DNA of 23,301 bases from Peptococcaceae bacterium UBA2264 (lineage in GTDB: Bacteria; Bacillota; Desulfitobacteriia; Desulfitobacteriales; Desulfitobacteriaceae), in NCBI GenBank assembly GCA_002347475.1, contig DDXI01000176.1, forward strand, positions 1 through 23,301, written 5' to 3'. Under the pieces are notes generated by a model that was not told the origin of the DNA, searched no databases, and was given only the letters and a program-made list of their open reading frames with translations. Numbering within the stretch: the stretch's first letter is position 1; the number at the start of each line of letters is the position of its first letter. The translations under genes and the position numbers were made by a program. This document shows, piece after piece, positions 14,508-22,898 of the stretch.

Positions 14508-14609
14508 AATTTAGCCTCATACCGATAAAATAGTATGCTGATCTTGTTCCTGCTGTTTTATATTGCCAAATAGCAATAATACAATATTCCAAATATTCAA
14601 TTGTATTTT

Positions 14610-17015
14610 TTATTTTCGCCATTCTGCGGCAAATTCCTGCTGAATTCCCAATAAAATCTGAGCATTGAGGGAATTTACTTCTTCATCTGTCAAGGTCCGT
14701 TCCAGCGACTGATAACGCAGGGTAAAGGCCAGACTTTTCCGGTCATCCGGGATGGGTTTTCCCGTATAAACGTCAAAAATATCCGTTTGCTGCAAAAGTT
14801 TTCCGCCGAGAAGGCGAATTTTAGCCATTACTGCAGCAGCCGAGGTCTCCGTGGGTACAACTACGGCAAAATCCCGGGACACAGCCGGGAACTTGGGAAT
14901 GGACTGGATCCGTTTGCCGGTACCAAGATTATCAAGGATCTGAACCAAATCCAACTCGAAAATAACCGCCCTTTCCAAACCCCGGGTTTTGCCTTTCGCC
15001 GGATGGATTTCTCCGATATAGCCCACCGGCACCTGCTGGAGAAAAATATTAGCAGAGCGGCCGGGATGAAGCAAGTCCTGAACCGGGGGTACTTCATAGC
15101 TGAACGCCAGACCGAATTCCCGGGCTATTTCATCCACTATCCCTTTCATGTAATAAAAATCATAGCTGATAACCGGACTCAACCAATGGCGTTTGCTTTT
15201 GCCGATGGCAATCCCGGCAACCCGGGGGGATTCCTGGGGAAGATTAACAAGCGGCTGCTCCGAGGCCAAATAAACATTGCCGATTTCAAAAATGCTCAAA
15301 TCGGTGTTGCGGCGGGCGATATTGCGCGCCGCCACATCCAGCAGACCTGAAATCAGAGAGGTGCGCATAACTTTCAGATCTTCCCGCAAAGGATTTATTA
15401 TTGTGACAGTTTGAGTCAGACTCCCCCATTCCCTGTTGCTCTCCGGATGAATAAAAGCATATGTCAGAACCTCGTCCAAGCCTGCCCTGATCAGAACACG
15501 CCGTAACTGAGCCCGGAATTCCTGTTCCGGTGTTCTGCTGCCCTGAGTTTGAGCACCCCGGGGCAGAGTAGTAGGAATTTTATCATAACCTATCGACCTG
15601 GCAACCTCTTCAATCAAGTCCACCTCAATTTGCAGGTCAGAGCGATAAGAAGGTATCTCGACTTGCAGATCCTCCCCTTTTTCCTGATAGGGAAAGGCCA
15701 GTTTGTCCAGCACCCGGCAAACCTCATCTTTGGTCACTTCTACTCCAAACAGTCTGGAGGTATGTTCAGCCGACAAGTCCAGTTTCAAAAGCGGCGGCAG
15801 GAAGCGGGTTTCATCAGCCAGAGCCAGAGGCCGGCCAACTCCCATCTCCACCACAAGTTCACAGACCCTGTTTAAGGTGGCCACAACTCCATAGGGATTG
15901 ACTCCTTTTTCAAAACGATTGGAGGCTTCGGATCTTAGGCCCAATTTACGGCTGGTGCGGCGAATACTGTACCCGGCAAAATGAGCTGCTTCAATAAATA
16001 TCCGCTTGGTGGCCTCCGTGATCTCGCTGTCCAGACCACCCATTACCCCGGCCAGAGCCAGGGGCTGTTGTTCATCAGCAATCAGCAGCATCTCGGGCTC
16101 CAACTCCCTCTCGACTCCATCCAAGGTTAACATCTTTTCGCCCGCATAAGCCCGGCGGACATGAATTGAGCCCGAAATTTTATCATGATCAAAGGCATGC
16201 AGGGGCTGCCCCAGCTCCAACATGCAATAATTGGTAATATCGACAATATTACTGATTGGCCGAACTCCGGCAGCCCGCAGTCTGCGCTGCATCCACTGTG
16301 GGGAAGGGGCAATCTTGACATCCTCGACTATCAAACCGGCATAACGCCAACAAAGTTCCGGTTCATCGATAACAACAGCGGGACTTTGGGCCAGTGGCAG
16401 CGGTGGTTTTTTCTCAAGGTCCGCCCACTCCGGCAAGTTCAGCTTTTCCCCGGATAAAAAGGAAACCTCGCGGGCCACATTAACCATGGCTAAACAATCC
16501 GGACGGTTGGGATAAAGCTCCAAATCCAGAACACTGTCCTGCAAGCCCAGAAAGGCTGCCAGATCCTGACCGGCCGGAGCTTCGGGAGCCAAAATCAGGA
16601 TCCCCCCTTCACTGCGCGGATCACCCAGGGAATCATCCAGTAAGAGCTCCCCGGCGGAACAAAGCATACCCTCAGAAACAACACCCCGCAAGGGCGCTGT
16701 TTTAATAGCCATTCCGTTGGGTAAACATGCTCCGTCCCGGGCCACCGGTACCTTGTCCCCAATCCTTAAATTTTGGGCTCCGCAAACAATTGTTACCATT
16801 TCTGTCCCCAGGCTGACCTGACAAATCCACAGTTTATCGGCATCAGGATGCTTGCTCAGTTCCTTTATTTCCCCCACAACTACTTTTTCCAAGCCCTTAT
16901 CCAGATTTTCCACGCTGCCGACTTCAATACCGCCCCTGGTCAGAGTTTCCGCCAGATCTTCGGCCTTTTCCTTTATTTCAACCAGTTGTTTCAACCACTC
17001 CAGACTGACTTTCAT
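14610..17015 (-). CDS. pheT: Phenylalanyl-tRNA synthetase beta subunit
   Basis: Forms the (alpha beta)2 enzyme with PheS; the beta subunit binds tRNA and edits mischarged Tyr-tRNA-Phe. The 801-aa length is normal. The order of domains is the usual one: N-terminal MKVSLEWLKQLV, an EMAP/tRNA-binding OB fold (about 39-150, with HPDADKLWICQVS), the B3/B4 editing domain (about 210-385, with PISNIVDITNYCMLELGQPLHAFD), the B5 domain (about 410-475), a catalytic-core-like region (about 490-690), and a C-terminal FDX-ACB anticodon-binding domain (about 705-801, PAVSRDFAVVVP). The start ATG is preceded by an AGGAGGGGG site. It follows pheS by 12 nt, so the two are co-transcribed under the T-box upstream of pheS. 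Confidence 0.97.
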   Translation of the reverse strand: MKVSLEWLKQLVEIKEKAEDLAETLTRGGIEVGSVENLDKGLEKVVVGEIKELSKHPDADKLWICQVSLGTEMVTIVCGAQNLRIGDKVPVARDGACLPNGMAIKTAPLRGVVSEGMLCSAGELLLDDSLGDPRSEGGILILAPEAPAGQDLAAFLGLQDSVLDLELYPNRPDCLAMVNVAREVSFLSGEKLNLPEWADLEKKPPLPLAQSPAVVIDEPELCWRYAGLIVEDVKIAPSPQWMQRRLRAAGVRPISNIVDITNYCMLELGQPLHAFDHDKISGSIHVRRAYAGEKMLTLDGVERELEPEMLLIADEQQPLALAGVMGGLDSEITEATKRIFIEAAHFAGYSIRRTSRKLGLRSEASNRFEKGVNPYGVVATLNRVCELVVEMGVGRPLALADETRFLPPLLKLDLSAEHTSRLFGVEVTKDEVCRVLDKLAFPYQEKGEDLQVEIPSYRSDLQIEVDLIEEVARSIGYDKIPTTLPRGAQTQGSRTPEQEFRAQLRRVLIRAGLDEVLTYAFIHPESNREWGSLTQTVTIINPLREDLKVMRTSLISGLLDVAARNIARRNTDLSIFEIGNVYLASEQPLVNLPQESPRVAGIAIGKSKRHWLSPVISYDFYYMKGIVDEIAREFGLAFSYEVPPVQDLLHPGRSANIFLQQVPVGYIGEIHPAKGKTRGLERAVIFELDLVQILDNLGTGKRIQSIPKFPAVSRDFAVVVPTETSAAAVMAKIRLLGGKLLQQTDIFDVYTGKPIPDDRKSLAFTLRYQSLERTLTDEEVNSLNAQILLGIQQEFAAEWRK

Positions 17016-17027
17016 TGGCTCCCCCTC

Positions 17028-18053
17028 CTAAAACTGCTGTAAAAAGCGCATATCATTTTCAAATAAAAGCCGCATATCATCTATGCCGTATTTGAGCATA
17101 GCGATACGTTCCACTCCCATACCAAAAGCGAAGCCACTGACTTCCCGGGGATCATACCCGCCCATTTCCAAAACCCGCGGGTGAACCATTCCTGATCCCA
17201 AAATTTCTATCCAGCCGCTATTTTTACAAATCCGGCAGCCCTCCCCGCCGCAGAGCATGCAGGAAACATCAACCTCGGCACTAGGCTCAGTAAATGGAAA
17301 GAAACTGGGACGCAGACGGATCTCCCGGGCAGGTCCAAACATTTGGCGGGAGAAGTTCAGAAGAGTGCCCTTAAGATCGGACATACAGATCCCGCGATCA
17401 ACCACCAGGCCCTCGACCTGATGAAACATAGGTGAATGAGTGGCATCATCATCATTACGGTAAACCTTGCCCGGAGCAATAATTTTCACTGGTAATTGGG
17501 GACAAAGTTTTTCCATAGTCCTGATTTGGACAGGCGAGGTCTGGGTCCGCAAGAGGATTTCCTCAGTAATATAGAATGAATCCTGCATCTCCCGGGCAGG
17601 GTGATCCTTGGGGAGATTAAGGGCTTCAAAATTGTAGTAGTCGGTCTCGATTTCCGGCCCTTCGACAATCTGAAAACCCATTCCCAGGAAAATTGTTTCA
17701 ATTTCTTCTATGACTCTGGTCAGAGGATGCTGATGTCCGCGCGGGAAAGAATATCCCGGCAGTGTAATATCCAGGCGTTCGCTCTCCAGCTGTTTGAGCA
17801 GAGCAGCTTCTTCCAGACAGGCAGCCTGTTCAGCCCAGGCTTTTTCCAACCTGTCGCGGGCTTCATTGACTATTTGGCCGAAAACCGGCCGTTCCTCTGC
17901 ACTCAACTTACCCATTTGCCGCAAAAGGGCTGTAAATGTGCCTTTTTTACCCAATACCTTAACCTTCAGCTCCTGGAGTTCTTCCAGCGAGGTTACGGCC
18001 TTCAGATTCTGCAGGGTTTCTTCTTCAATACGACGCACTTCATCCTTCAACAT
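17028..18053 (-). CDS. pheS: Phenylalanyl-tRNA synthetase alpha subunit
   Basis: Catalytic subunit of the heterotetramer that makes Phe-tRNA. The 341-aa protein has an N-terminal coiled coil (1-90), then class II motifs: motif 1 region around PLTRVIEEIETIFLGMGF, the PheS-specific DHPAREMQDSFY, motif 2 with TSPVQIRTME and VYRNDDDATHSPMFHQVEGLVVD, and motif 3 GFAFGMGVERIAMLKYGIDDMRLL near the C-terminus. A four-cysteine segment (CMLCGGEGCRIC) precedes the GSGMVHP segment. ATG 18053 is chosen over GTG 18059, since the GGAAAGG site then has 6-nt spacing. A T-box riboswitch controls it. Confidence 0.97.
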   Translation of the reverse strand: MLKDEVRRIEEETLQNLKAVTSLEELQELKVKVLGKKGTFTALLRQMGKLSAEERPVFGQIVNEARDRLEKAWAEQAACLEEAALLKQLESERLDITLPGYSFPRGHQHPLTRVIEEIETIFLGMGFQIVEGPEIETDYYNFEALNLPKDHPAREMQDSFYITEEILLRTQTSPVQIRTMEKLCPQLPVKIIAPGKVYRNDDDATHSPMFHQVEGLVVDRGICMSDLKGTLLNFSRQMFGPAREIRLRPSFFPFTEPSAEVDVSCMLCGGEGCRICKNSGWIEILGSGMVHPRVLEMGGYDPREVSGFAFGMGVERIAMLKYGIDDMRLLFENDMRFLQQF

Positions 18054-18090
18054 GATCACCCTTTCCTATCAGCTAATATAAAAACCTGGT

Positions 18091-18345
18091 ACAAAAAAAT
18101 GAATCCTGCATCCCCTAGAAAGGGACGAGAATTCACTCCCGTGGTACCACCCAGTTTTAGCCGTTTGACTACACTTAAAAATCCCATAACGGTGGAAACC
18201 GGGCTTATCTACTTATCAATAAGCCACTCCCAGGCGAAATTCAACCTTTCATAAGGTGGAATCCTTCTTGGCTGGCTTCCAGTCTGTGGCCAGACCTCCC
18301 TGAAAAAGAAAGTATCCCTTTTACCCGATCATCGCTTTGTTCGAA
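18091..18345 (-). promoter_or_regulatory. T-box riboswitch (Phe) upstream of pheST
   Basis: Senses uncharged tRNA-Phe and prevents termination. On the minus strand the T-box core GGGTGGTACCACGGG is at plus 18138-18152. It is followed by a long terminator stem (plus 18101-18134, GAATTCTCGTCCCT paired with AGGGGATGCAGGATTC) and a T run (plus 18092-18100). Stem I occupies about 18230-18345. The likely specifier is TTC (plus 18259-18261) in GGATTCCACC on its 3' side, which agrees with Phe; the helix register next to it is less clear than in the thrS leader. Confidence 0.93.
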
Positions 18346-18397
18346 TATTATTGTTTGACATATTTACGGTATAGCAAATATGCATTGGGAGAACCAG

Positions 18398-18469
18398 TTA
18401 CCAAAAATATTTTCCAAAACCACTCAGCAGGTGACAAGAGAACGCCCACCTTTCCCGGTATGGATTCAT
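18398..18469 (-). CDS. Possible 23-aa aromatic-rich leader peptide ahead of the pheST T-box
   Basis: A short frame begins at ATG (plus 18467-18469), 16 nt downstream of the -10 box of the pheST promoter, and ends at TAA (18398-18400), before the T-box starts. The peptide would be MNPYRERWAFSC followed by HLLSGFGKYFW: 3 Phe, 2 Tyr and 2 Trp in 23 residues, with four aromatics among the last six. GGTGA lies 8 nt upstream of the ATG, but very near the predicted 5' end of the transcript, so initiation may be weak. A short hairpin (AGGTG/CACCT) lies inside it. This may be a leader peptide or chance. Confidence 0.25.
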   Translation of the reverse strand: MNPYRERWAFSCHLLSGFGKYFW

Positions 18470-18485
18470 TAACGGTTCACCAAAG

Positions 18486-18515
18486 ATTATAGCATACACC
18501 AAACAATTATTTCAA
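18486..18515 (-). promoter_or_regulatory. Promoter of the T-box-pheST operon
   Basis: Minus-strand TTGAAA (18510-18515), 18-bp spacer, and TGCTATAAT extended -10 (TATAAT at 18486-18491). It overlaps the last codons and stop of the upstream methyltransferase gene. The start would be near 18480, leaving about 135 nt before the T-box proper. Confidence 0.75.
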
Positions 18516-19319
18516 GAAATCCTCACTGCAGAAATCCCGTTGGCGCACAATTTCATAGAGCAGAATCCCGGCAGCCATAGCCACATTCAATGACTCCACA
18601 TCATGATCCATAGGTATCTTAACACATTGTTGGGCTGAGGCCCGAAATAAAGCAGACGGTCCGCTGCCTTCATTGCCCACCACAATAGCCAACGGTAGTT
18701 GGAGCATTTCAGTCCCATATAACACTTCACCCTCAGGATCAGCCGTAACCAGCTTCAGGTTTTGCTGGCGGCAATAAGCGATTATTTCCTGAACCGAAAG
18801 ATTAGGCAGTATTTTTAAAGAAAAGATGGTGCCCATCGTACTGCGCAAGACCTTGTCATTGTAGAGGTCAACGGTGCCCTTGGTCAGACAAACCTGACGT
18901 ACGCCTGCAGCCAAAGCTGTTCGCAGGATCGTCCCCAGGTTACCCGGATCCTGTACTCCGTCAATGATCAGAAGCAAAGTCTGCTCATCTGCTTTAAAAT
19001 CATCCCAGGTATAATTAGGTTGACGGACTACCGCCAGAATCCCCTGAGGCTCTGCGGTAGAACTCATTTTATATAATATCCGCTCATTAATCCCGATAAC
19101 TGGAATCTCTTGCTTTCTCAATTGCGCCAGCAGCGGCCCCCATTCCGGTTGTTCACGCTGAGCACAATAGAAAACTTTCAGAATTTCCGCTCCCCGCTTC
19201 AGGGCTTCTTCCAGGAAACGCCGCCCTTCCACCACAAATTGCCTGGCAGCCTCGCGTCCCTTGCGGCGTTGTAAATTGACAACCTGTTTTACTTGTTCAT
19301 TTTGCAGTGATATCAACAA
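18507..19319 (-). CDS. TrmH family RNA 2'-O-ribose methyltransferase (SpoU/YsgA-like)
   Basis: Likely transfers a methyl group from S-adenosylmethionine to a ribose 2'-OH in rRNA or tRNA. The 270-aa protein has an N-terminal L30e-like substrate-binding domain (about 5-105) and a C-terminal SPOUT domain. The three SpoU motifs are clear: QDPGNLGTILR (123-133), IVVGNEGSG (212-220) and IPM...ESLNVAMAAGILLYE (235-256). The start is a TTG (19319) with AGAGGTGA about 8 nt upstream; an in-frame TGA just before it excludes a longer protein. It lies between rplT and pheS, as YsgA-type genes do in many Firmicutes. The exact target nucleotide cannot be predicted. The terminator of the rplT operon precedes it. 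Confidence 0.9.
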   Translation of the reverse strand: MLISLQNEQVKQVVNLQRRKGREAARQFVVEGRRFLEEALKRGAEILKVFYCAQREQPEWGPLLAQLRKQEIPVIGINERILYKMSSTAEPQGILAVVRQPNYTWDDFKADEQTLLLIIDGVQDPGNLGTILRTALAAGVRQVCLTKGTVDLYNDKVLRSTMGTIFSLKILPNLSVQEIIAYCRQQNLKLVTADPEGEVLYGTEMLQLPLAIVVGNEGSGPSALFRASAQQCVKIPMDHDVESLNVAMAAGILLYEIVRQRDFCSEDFLK

Positions 19320-19392
19320 ACGTCATCACCTCTTGGTTCTCTTGACAATAACCTGGAAGTCCTGATAATGATAACAGAAAAAGTCTGGCTGA

Positions 19393-19418
19393 AATAAAAA
19401 AGGGTGCCTCTGCACCCT
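19393..19418 (-). terminator. Terminator of the infC-rpmI-rplT operon
   Basis: AGGGTGC (19401-19407) and GCACCCT (19412-19418) form a perfect 7-bp stem with a 4-nt loop, followed on the minus strand by TTTTTTATTTC, just 5 nt after the rplT stop. Confidence 0.93.
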
Positions 19419-19423
19419 CAAAC

Positions 19424-19783
19424 TTAAGCGTTCACTTGTTTCTTGGCTGTATCTACTAATTCAGCAAATGCCGCCTCGTTATTTATAGCTAAATCTGCCA
19501 GCATCTTGCGATTAACTGCTATACCGGCTAATTTTAAACCGTTCATCATGCGGCTATAAGACAGGCCATTCAACCGGGCAGCTGCATTAATACGAGCTAT
19601 CCAGAGTTTACGGAAATCACCTTTCTTATCTTTACGATGCGCATAAGCATATGACAGAGATTTTAACACTTGTTCATTAGCCGGACGGAAAAGTTTGCTT
19701 TTCGCCCCGCGATATCCTTTGGCTAACTTAAGTATTTTTTTATGCCTATGATGCTTCGTTACCCCTTTTTTTACACGGGCCAT
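19424..19783 (-). CDS. rplT: 50S ribosomal protein L20
   Basis: Early-assembly protein of the large subunit that binds 23S rRNA and, in Firmicutes, represses its own operon by binding the leader RNA. The 119-aa length is exact for the family. The protein starts with the basic tail MARVKKGVTKHHRHKKILKLAKGYRG and continues with RKLWIARINAAARLNGLSYS, both diagnostic. The start has an ideal AAAGGAGGT site. Third gene of the infC-rpmI-rplT operon, 38 nt after rpmI. Confidence 0.98.
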   Translation of the reverse strand: MARVKKGVTKHHRHKKILKLAKGYRGAKSKLFRPANEQVLKSLSYAYAHRKDKKGDFRKLWIARINAAARLNGLSYSRMMNGLKLAGIAVNRKMLADLAINNEAAFAELVDTAKKQVNA

Positions 19784-19821
19784 AGCGAAGACCTCCTTTA
19801 TTATCTGTTATATAATTCAAC

Positions 19822-20019
19822 TTACATATAAGCTAACAGGCTGGCGATACGCTTGACATCGCTGGCATGCATAATAGTGGATTTACGCAGAGCACGTTTA
19901 CGTTTGGGAGATTTTTTCTCCAGAATATGACTGGTAAAAGCATGATGACGGACTATTTTTCCTGTTCCCGTCTTTTTAAAGCGCTTGGCAGCACCACGAT
20001 GTGTTTTCATTTTTGGCAT
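19822..20019 (-). CDS. rpmI: 50S ribosomal protein L35
   Basis: Small, very basic 65-aa large-subunit protein with the conserved start MPKMKTHRGAAKRFKKTGTGKI and the RKSTIMHASDVKRI segment near the C-terminus. A GAGGGGG site lies 9 nt before the ATG. Between infC (20-nt gap) and rplT, as in almost all bacteria. Confidence 0.98.
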   Translation of the reverse strand: MPKMKTHRGAAKRFKKTGTGKIVRHHAFTSHILEKKSPKRKRALRKSTIMHASDVKRIASLLAYM

Positions 20020-20039
20020 TTAAGTAAGCCCCCTCTCTC

Positions 20040-20555
20040 TTAGTCATGTTTAATCGGGGTTAAAATCATAATCATATTACGCCCTTCAAGTTTAGCATCC
20101 CGCTCGACAGTAGCAGTTTCCTTACAAAATTGGGCAAGGCGGACACACAAGGCTTTACCAAGGTCGGGATGGGTAATTTCCCGTCCCCTGAACATAATGG
20201 TTACCTTGACTTTATTCCCCTCATTTAAAAAGCGGATAGCATTCCGGGCCTTTGTTTCAAAATCATGATCCTCAATATTGGGCCGGAGTTTAACCTCTTT
20301 GATCTCCACAGTACTGTGGTGTTTGCGAGCTTCTTTATCTCTTTTAGCCTGCTCGTATTTGTGTTTGCCGTAATCCATAAGTTTACAAACCGGCGGTTTG
20401 GCCGTTGGCGCAATCTCAACCAAATCCAGAGACTTTTCAATTGCGATTTTCAAGGCATCCCGACCCGGCATAATCCCAAGTTGTTCACCATCTTCACCTA
20501 CGAGACGAACTTCCCGAGCTCGGATTTCATCATTAATCCGTAAGTCCCTGCTAAT
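20040..20555 (-). CDS. infC: Translation initiation factor IF-3 with ATT start codon
   Basis: IF3 binds the 30S subunit, keeps subunits apart and checks the start codon and initiator tRNA. The longest frame with a usual start begins at 20471 and would lack the first 28 residues of the N-domain. The same frame continues upstream to an ATT (20553-20555) followed by SRDLRINDEIRAREVRLVGE, the classic IF3 N-terminus, with GGGGGTGG 6 nt upstream. Beyond that come a few codons and a TAA. ATT is therefore the start, giving 171 aa, the normal length. Rare starts in infC are known to allow IF3 autoregulation, since IF3 discriminates against them. The N-domain covers about 1-75, the linker follows (YEQAKRDKEARK), and the C-domain covers about 85-171 (VKVTIMFRGREITHPDLG). 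First gene of the operon, behind an L20-type leader. Confidence 0.95.
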   Translation of the reverse strand: MSRDLRINDEIRAREVRLVGEDGEQLGIMPGRDALKIAIEKSLDLVEIAPTAKPPVCKLMDYGKHKYEQAKRDKEARKHHSTVEIKEVKLRPNIEDHDFETKARNAIRFLNEGNKVKVTIMFRGREITHPDLGKALCVRLAQFCKETATVERDAKLEGRNMIMILTPIKHD

Positions 20556-20796
20556 AAGAAACCACCCCCGTATTTATATTCTTGAAGAAACCTTAATAAA
20601 TTAGCTTAAATTGATAAATCAATTGCCTTAATCCCTGGATCTTAAGTTAGGAAAACAATTAAAAAACAGGTGGCATTACTGCCACCCGTCCTCAAAATTA
20701 TCAAGAGCATGTACTGAAAAAGCCCAAGATTCGAAGAAACGCTCATCGACGTCAGCCATGAGGTGAGAAGCGGATGGCTTCTGCTTAACTGCTGAT
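20556..20796 (-). promoter_or_regulatory. L20-type (infC) leader with attenuator
   Basis: The 240-nt leader of the infC-rpmI-rplT operon begins at the promoter at 20798-20826. It contains a first hairpin AGAAGC-CATCC-GCTTCT (plus 20766-20782) and ends with an intrinsic terminator: GGTGGCA (20669-20675) and TGCCACC (20680-20686) followed on the minus strand by TGTTTTTTAATT. In Firmicutes L20 binds such a leader and promotes premature termination. The call rests on position and terminator; I did not match the L20-binding fold in detail. Confidence 0.8.
20658..20686 (-). terminator. Attenuator terminator in the infC leader
   Basis: Perfect 7-bp stem (20669-20675 with 20680-20686), 4-nt loop and a T6 run on the minus strand, lying about 105 nt upstream of infC and downstream of its promoter, so it must be conditional. 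Confidence 0.85.
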
Positions 20797-20797
20797 T

Positions 20798-20826
20798 ATT
20801 ATATCCTTAATTCCACGGCCTGTCAA
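20798..20826 (-). promoter_or_regulatory. Consensus promoter of the infC-rpmI-rplT operon
   Basis: Minus-strand TTGACA (20821-20826), 17-bp spacer and TATAAT (20798-20803): a full consensus match, as expected for a ribosomal protein operon. Between it and thrS (20827-20914) only a short TTAGCC/GGCTAA hairpin without a U tract is seen, so read-through from thrS is possible. Confidence 0.92.
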
Positions 20827-20914
20827 TTTTATTCTGGATTATCTTGTCTCTCAAATTTTCGTCTGTCTATCCAGGGGTAAATATTACTGCTTCTTTAGCC
20901 TGACGGCTAACCAA

Positions 20915-22846
20915 TTACTGAACTTCTGCTTTAGCTGTCCCGGTTTTATTTTTGATCATATCACTGATAAGGGCAATAAAATCAGCAGCAGCCATTTTTT
21001 CCCCGGCATTTTTTTGACCATAGCGCCGAACAGCAACAGTGCCGGCTTCTGCTTCCTGATCGCCAACAACCAGCGCAAACGGTATCTTTTCCGTCTGAGC
21101 CTCTCTGATCTTGTAGTTGATCTTTTCCCGGCGCTGGTCGACTTCAGCCCGAATATCCAAAGCCAGCAATTGTTTTACCAGGGATTGGGCATAGTCATGG
21201 TGCTTATCACTAATGGGCAGAATGCGGACCTGCACCGGAGCCAGCCAGACAGGGAAAGCCCCGGCGTAGTGTTCAGTCAGTAAAGCGATAAAACGCTCCA
21301 CACTGCCGTATACGACCCGATGGACCATAACCGGACGATGCTTCTGACCATCCTCCCCCACATAAGTCAAATCAAACTTTTCTGGCATCTGAAAATCCAG
21401 CTGGATAGTACCGCATTGCCAAGTTCTGTCCAGGCAATCGCGCAGATGAAAGTCTATTTTTGGACCGTAGAAAGCCCCGTCGCCAGGATTTACCTTATAA
21501 TCTATCCCTTTGTCCTCCAGGGCTTCCTGCAAAACGTTTGTAGCCATCTCCCAGGTCTCATCAGACCCCATGGAATCTTCCGGCCTGGTGGAAAGCTCAA
21601 CATTGTACGCAAAGCCAAATATCCGGTAAAAATAATCGACTAATTCGATAACCCCGATAATTTCAGCTTTAATCTGCGATGGCAGCATAAAGATATGGGC
21701 ATCATCCTGGGTAAAGTTTCTCACTCTCAGCAAACCATGCAAGGCACCAGATAATTCATGACGGTGTACCAAACCCAGTTCACCGACACGCATGGGCAGG
21801 TCACGATAGCTGCGCATCCTGGTGCGGTACATGATCATACCGCCCGGGCAATTCATGGGTTTGACAGCATAATTTTCTTCGTCAATCTTGGTAAAGTACA
21901 TATTATCCTGGTAATGATCCCAGTGTCCGGATTGCTCCCAGAGCCTCTGGTTGAGAATTATCGGTGTCCTGATTTCCATGTAGCCGCGTCTGCGGTGTTC
22001 CTGTCTCCAGAAATCCTCCAATTCATTGCGCAGGATCATGCCTTTGGGATGAAAGAAGGGAAATCCGGGACCCTCATCATGTAAACTGAACAGATCCAGT
22101 TCCAAGCCTAACTTGCGGTGGTCGCGGCGCTTGGCTTCTTCAATTTTAAATAAATAGTCATCCAGATCCGCAGATTTGGCAAAGGCCGTCCCATAGATTC
22201 TCTGAAGCATCTTGTTTTTCTCACTGCCCCGCCAATAGGCCCCGGCAAGATTTAAAAGTTTGAAAACTTTCAGAGCACCGGTAGCCGGGACGTGGGGACC
22301 GGCACAGAGATCTGTAAAATCCCCTTGAGTATAGAGAGAAATCTTCGCCTCAGCGGGGAGATCTTCGATAAGCTCAACCTTGTATTTTTCCCCCTGGGCA
22401 GCAAATAACTCCAGAGCTGCCTCCCGGCTTAGTTCCCTGCGCTGGAAAGGATCATTTTCCTTGGCTATGCGGTGCATCTCGGCCTCTATAACGGGAAAAT
22501 CCTCAGGAACAAATATATGGTCGGAATCAAAATCATAATAAAAGCCATTAGCTATGGCCGGCCCGATAGCCAGCTTGGTATCAGGAAACAAATTCTTTAC
22601 AGCCTGAGCCAGCAGATGAGAAGTCGAATGGCGCAGGATTTCCACACCATCTTCACTCTCCCAAGGGATAATCTCCACCTCGGCACTTTCGTTTAATGGG
22701 AAGGAAAGATCTCTGGCTACACCATCAACCTTGCCTCCCACAGCAGATTTAGCCACACTGCGGGCCAGAGAGCCGGCAATTTCCTGAATTGTTGTTCCCG
22801 GTTCCACTTCCCTAACCGGGCCATCCTTTACAGTAATTTTAATCAT
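20915..22846 (-). CDS. thrS: Threonyl-tRNA synthetase
   Basis: Charges tRNA-Thr and removes mis-attached serine. The 643-aa protein has the full bacterial layout: TGS domain (1-62), editing domain with HxxxH (H73, H77) and C181/H185 in TDLCAGPH, class II catalytic core (about 240-535) and anticodon-binding domain (about 540-635). Catalytic zinc ligands appear as C333 in MNCPGGM and H384 in FTQDDAHIF; YGPKIDFH provides further active-site residues. The ATG has no strong AGGAGG; a weak GAGGT lies just upstream. It is preceded by a Thr T-box and followed by the infC operon. Confidence 0.97.
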   Translation of the reverse strand: MIKITVKDGPVREVEPGTTIQEIAGSLARSVAKSAVGGKVDGVARDLSFPLNESAEVEIIPWESEDGVEILRHSTSHLLAQAVKNLFPDTKLAIGPAIANGFYYDFDSDHIFVPEDFPVIEAEMHRIAKENDPFQRRELSREAALELFAAQGEKYKVELIEDLPAEAKISLYTQGDFTDLCAGPHVPATGALKVFKLLNLAGAYWRGSEKNKMLQRIYGTAFAKSADLDDYLFKIEEAKRRDHRKLGLELDLFSLHDEGPGFPFFHPKGMILRNELEDFWRQEHRRRGYMEIRTPIILNQRLWEQSGHWDHYQDNMYFTKIDEENYAVKPMNCPGGMIMYRTRMRSYRDLPMRVGELGLVHRHELSGALHGLLRVRNFTQDDAHIFMLPSQIKAEIIGVIELVDYFYRIFGFAYNVELSTRPEDSMGSDETWEMATNVLQEALEDKGIDYKVNPGDGAFYGPKIDFHLRDCLDRTWQCGTIQLDFQMPEKFDLTYVGEDGQKHRPVMVHRVVYGSVERFIALLTEHYAGAFPVWLAPVQVRILPISDKHHDYAQSLVKQLLALDIRAEVDQRREKINYKIREAQTEKIPFALVVGDQEAEAGTVAVRRYGQKNAGEKMAAADFIALISDMIKNKTGTAKAEVQ

Positions 22847-22898
22847 GTTAAAACCTCATTTCCCAGATAATTTGAATATCCTGAAGGTTGAGCCCAAG

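Noticed and set aside
14787..15350. Plus-strand 187-codon frame opposite pheT
   Set aside because: It is a shadow of the pheT coding frame with no independent support.
17601..18254. Plus-strand 217-codon frame opposite pheS and its T-box
   Set aside because: It is antisense to two well supported elements, with no ribosome binding site or recognisable protein features.
20472..20555. Truncated or frameshifted infC
   Set aside because: The frame is continuous to an ATT start, so the gene is intact.
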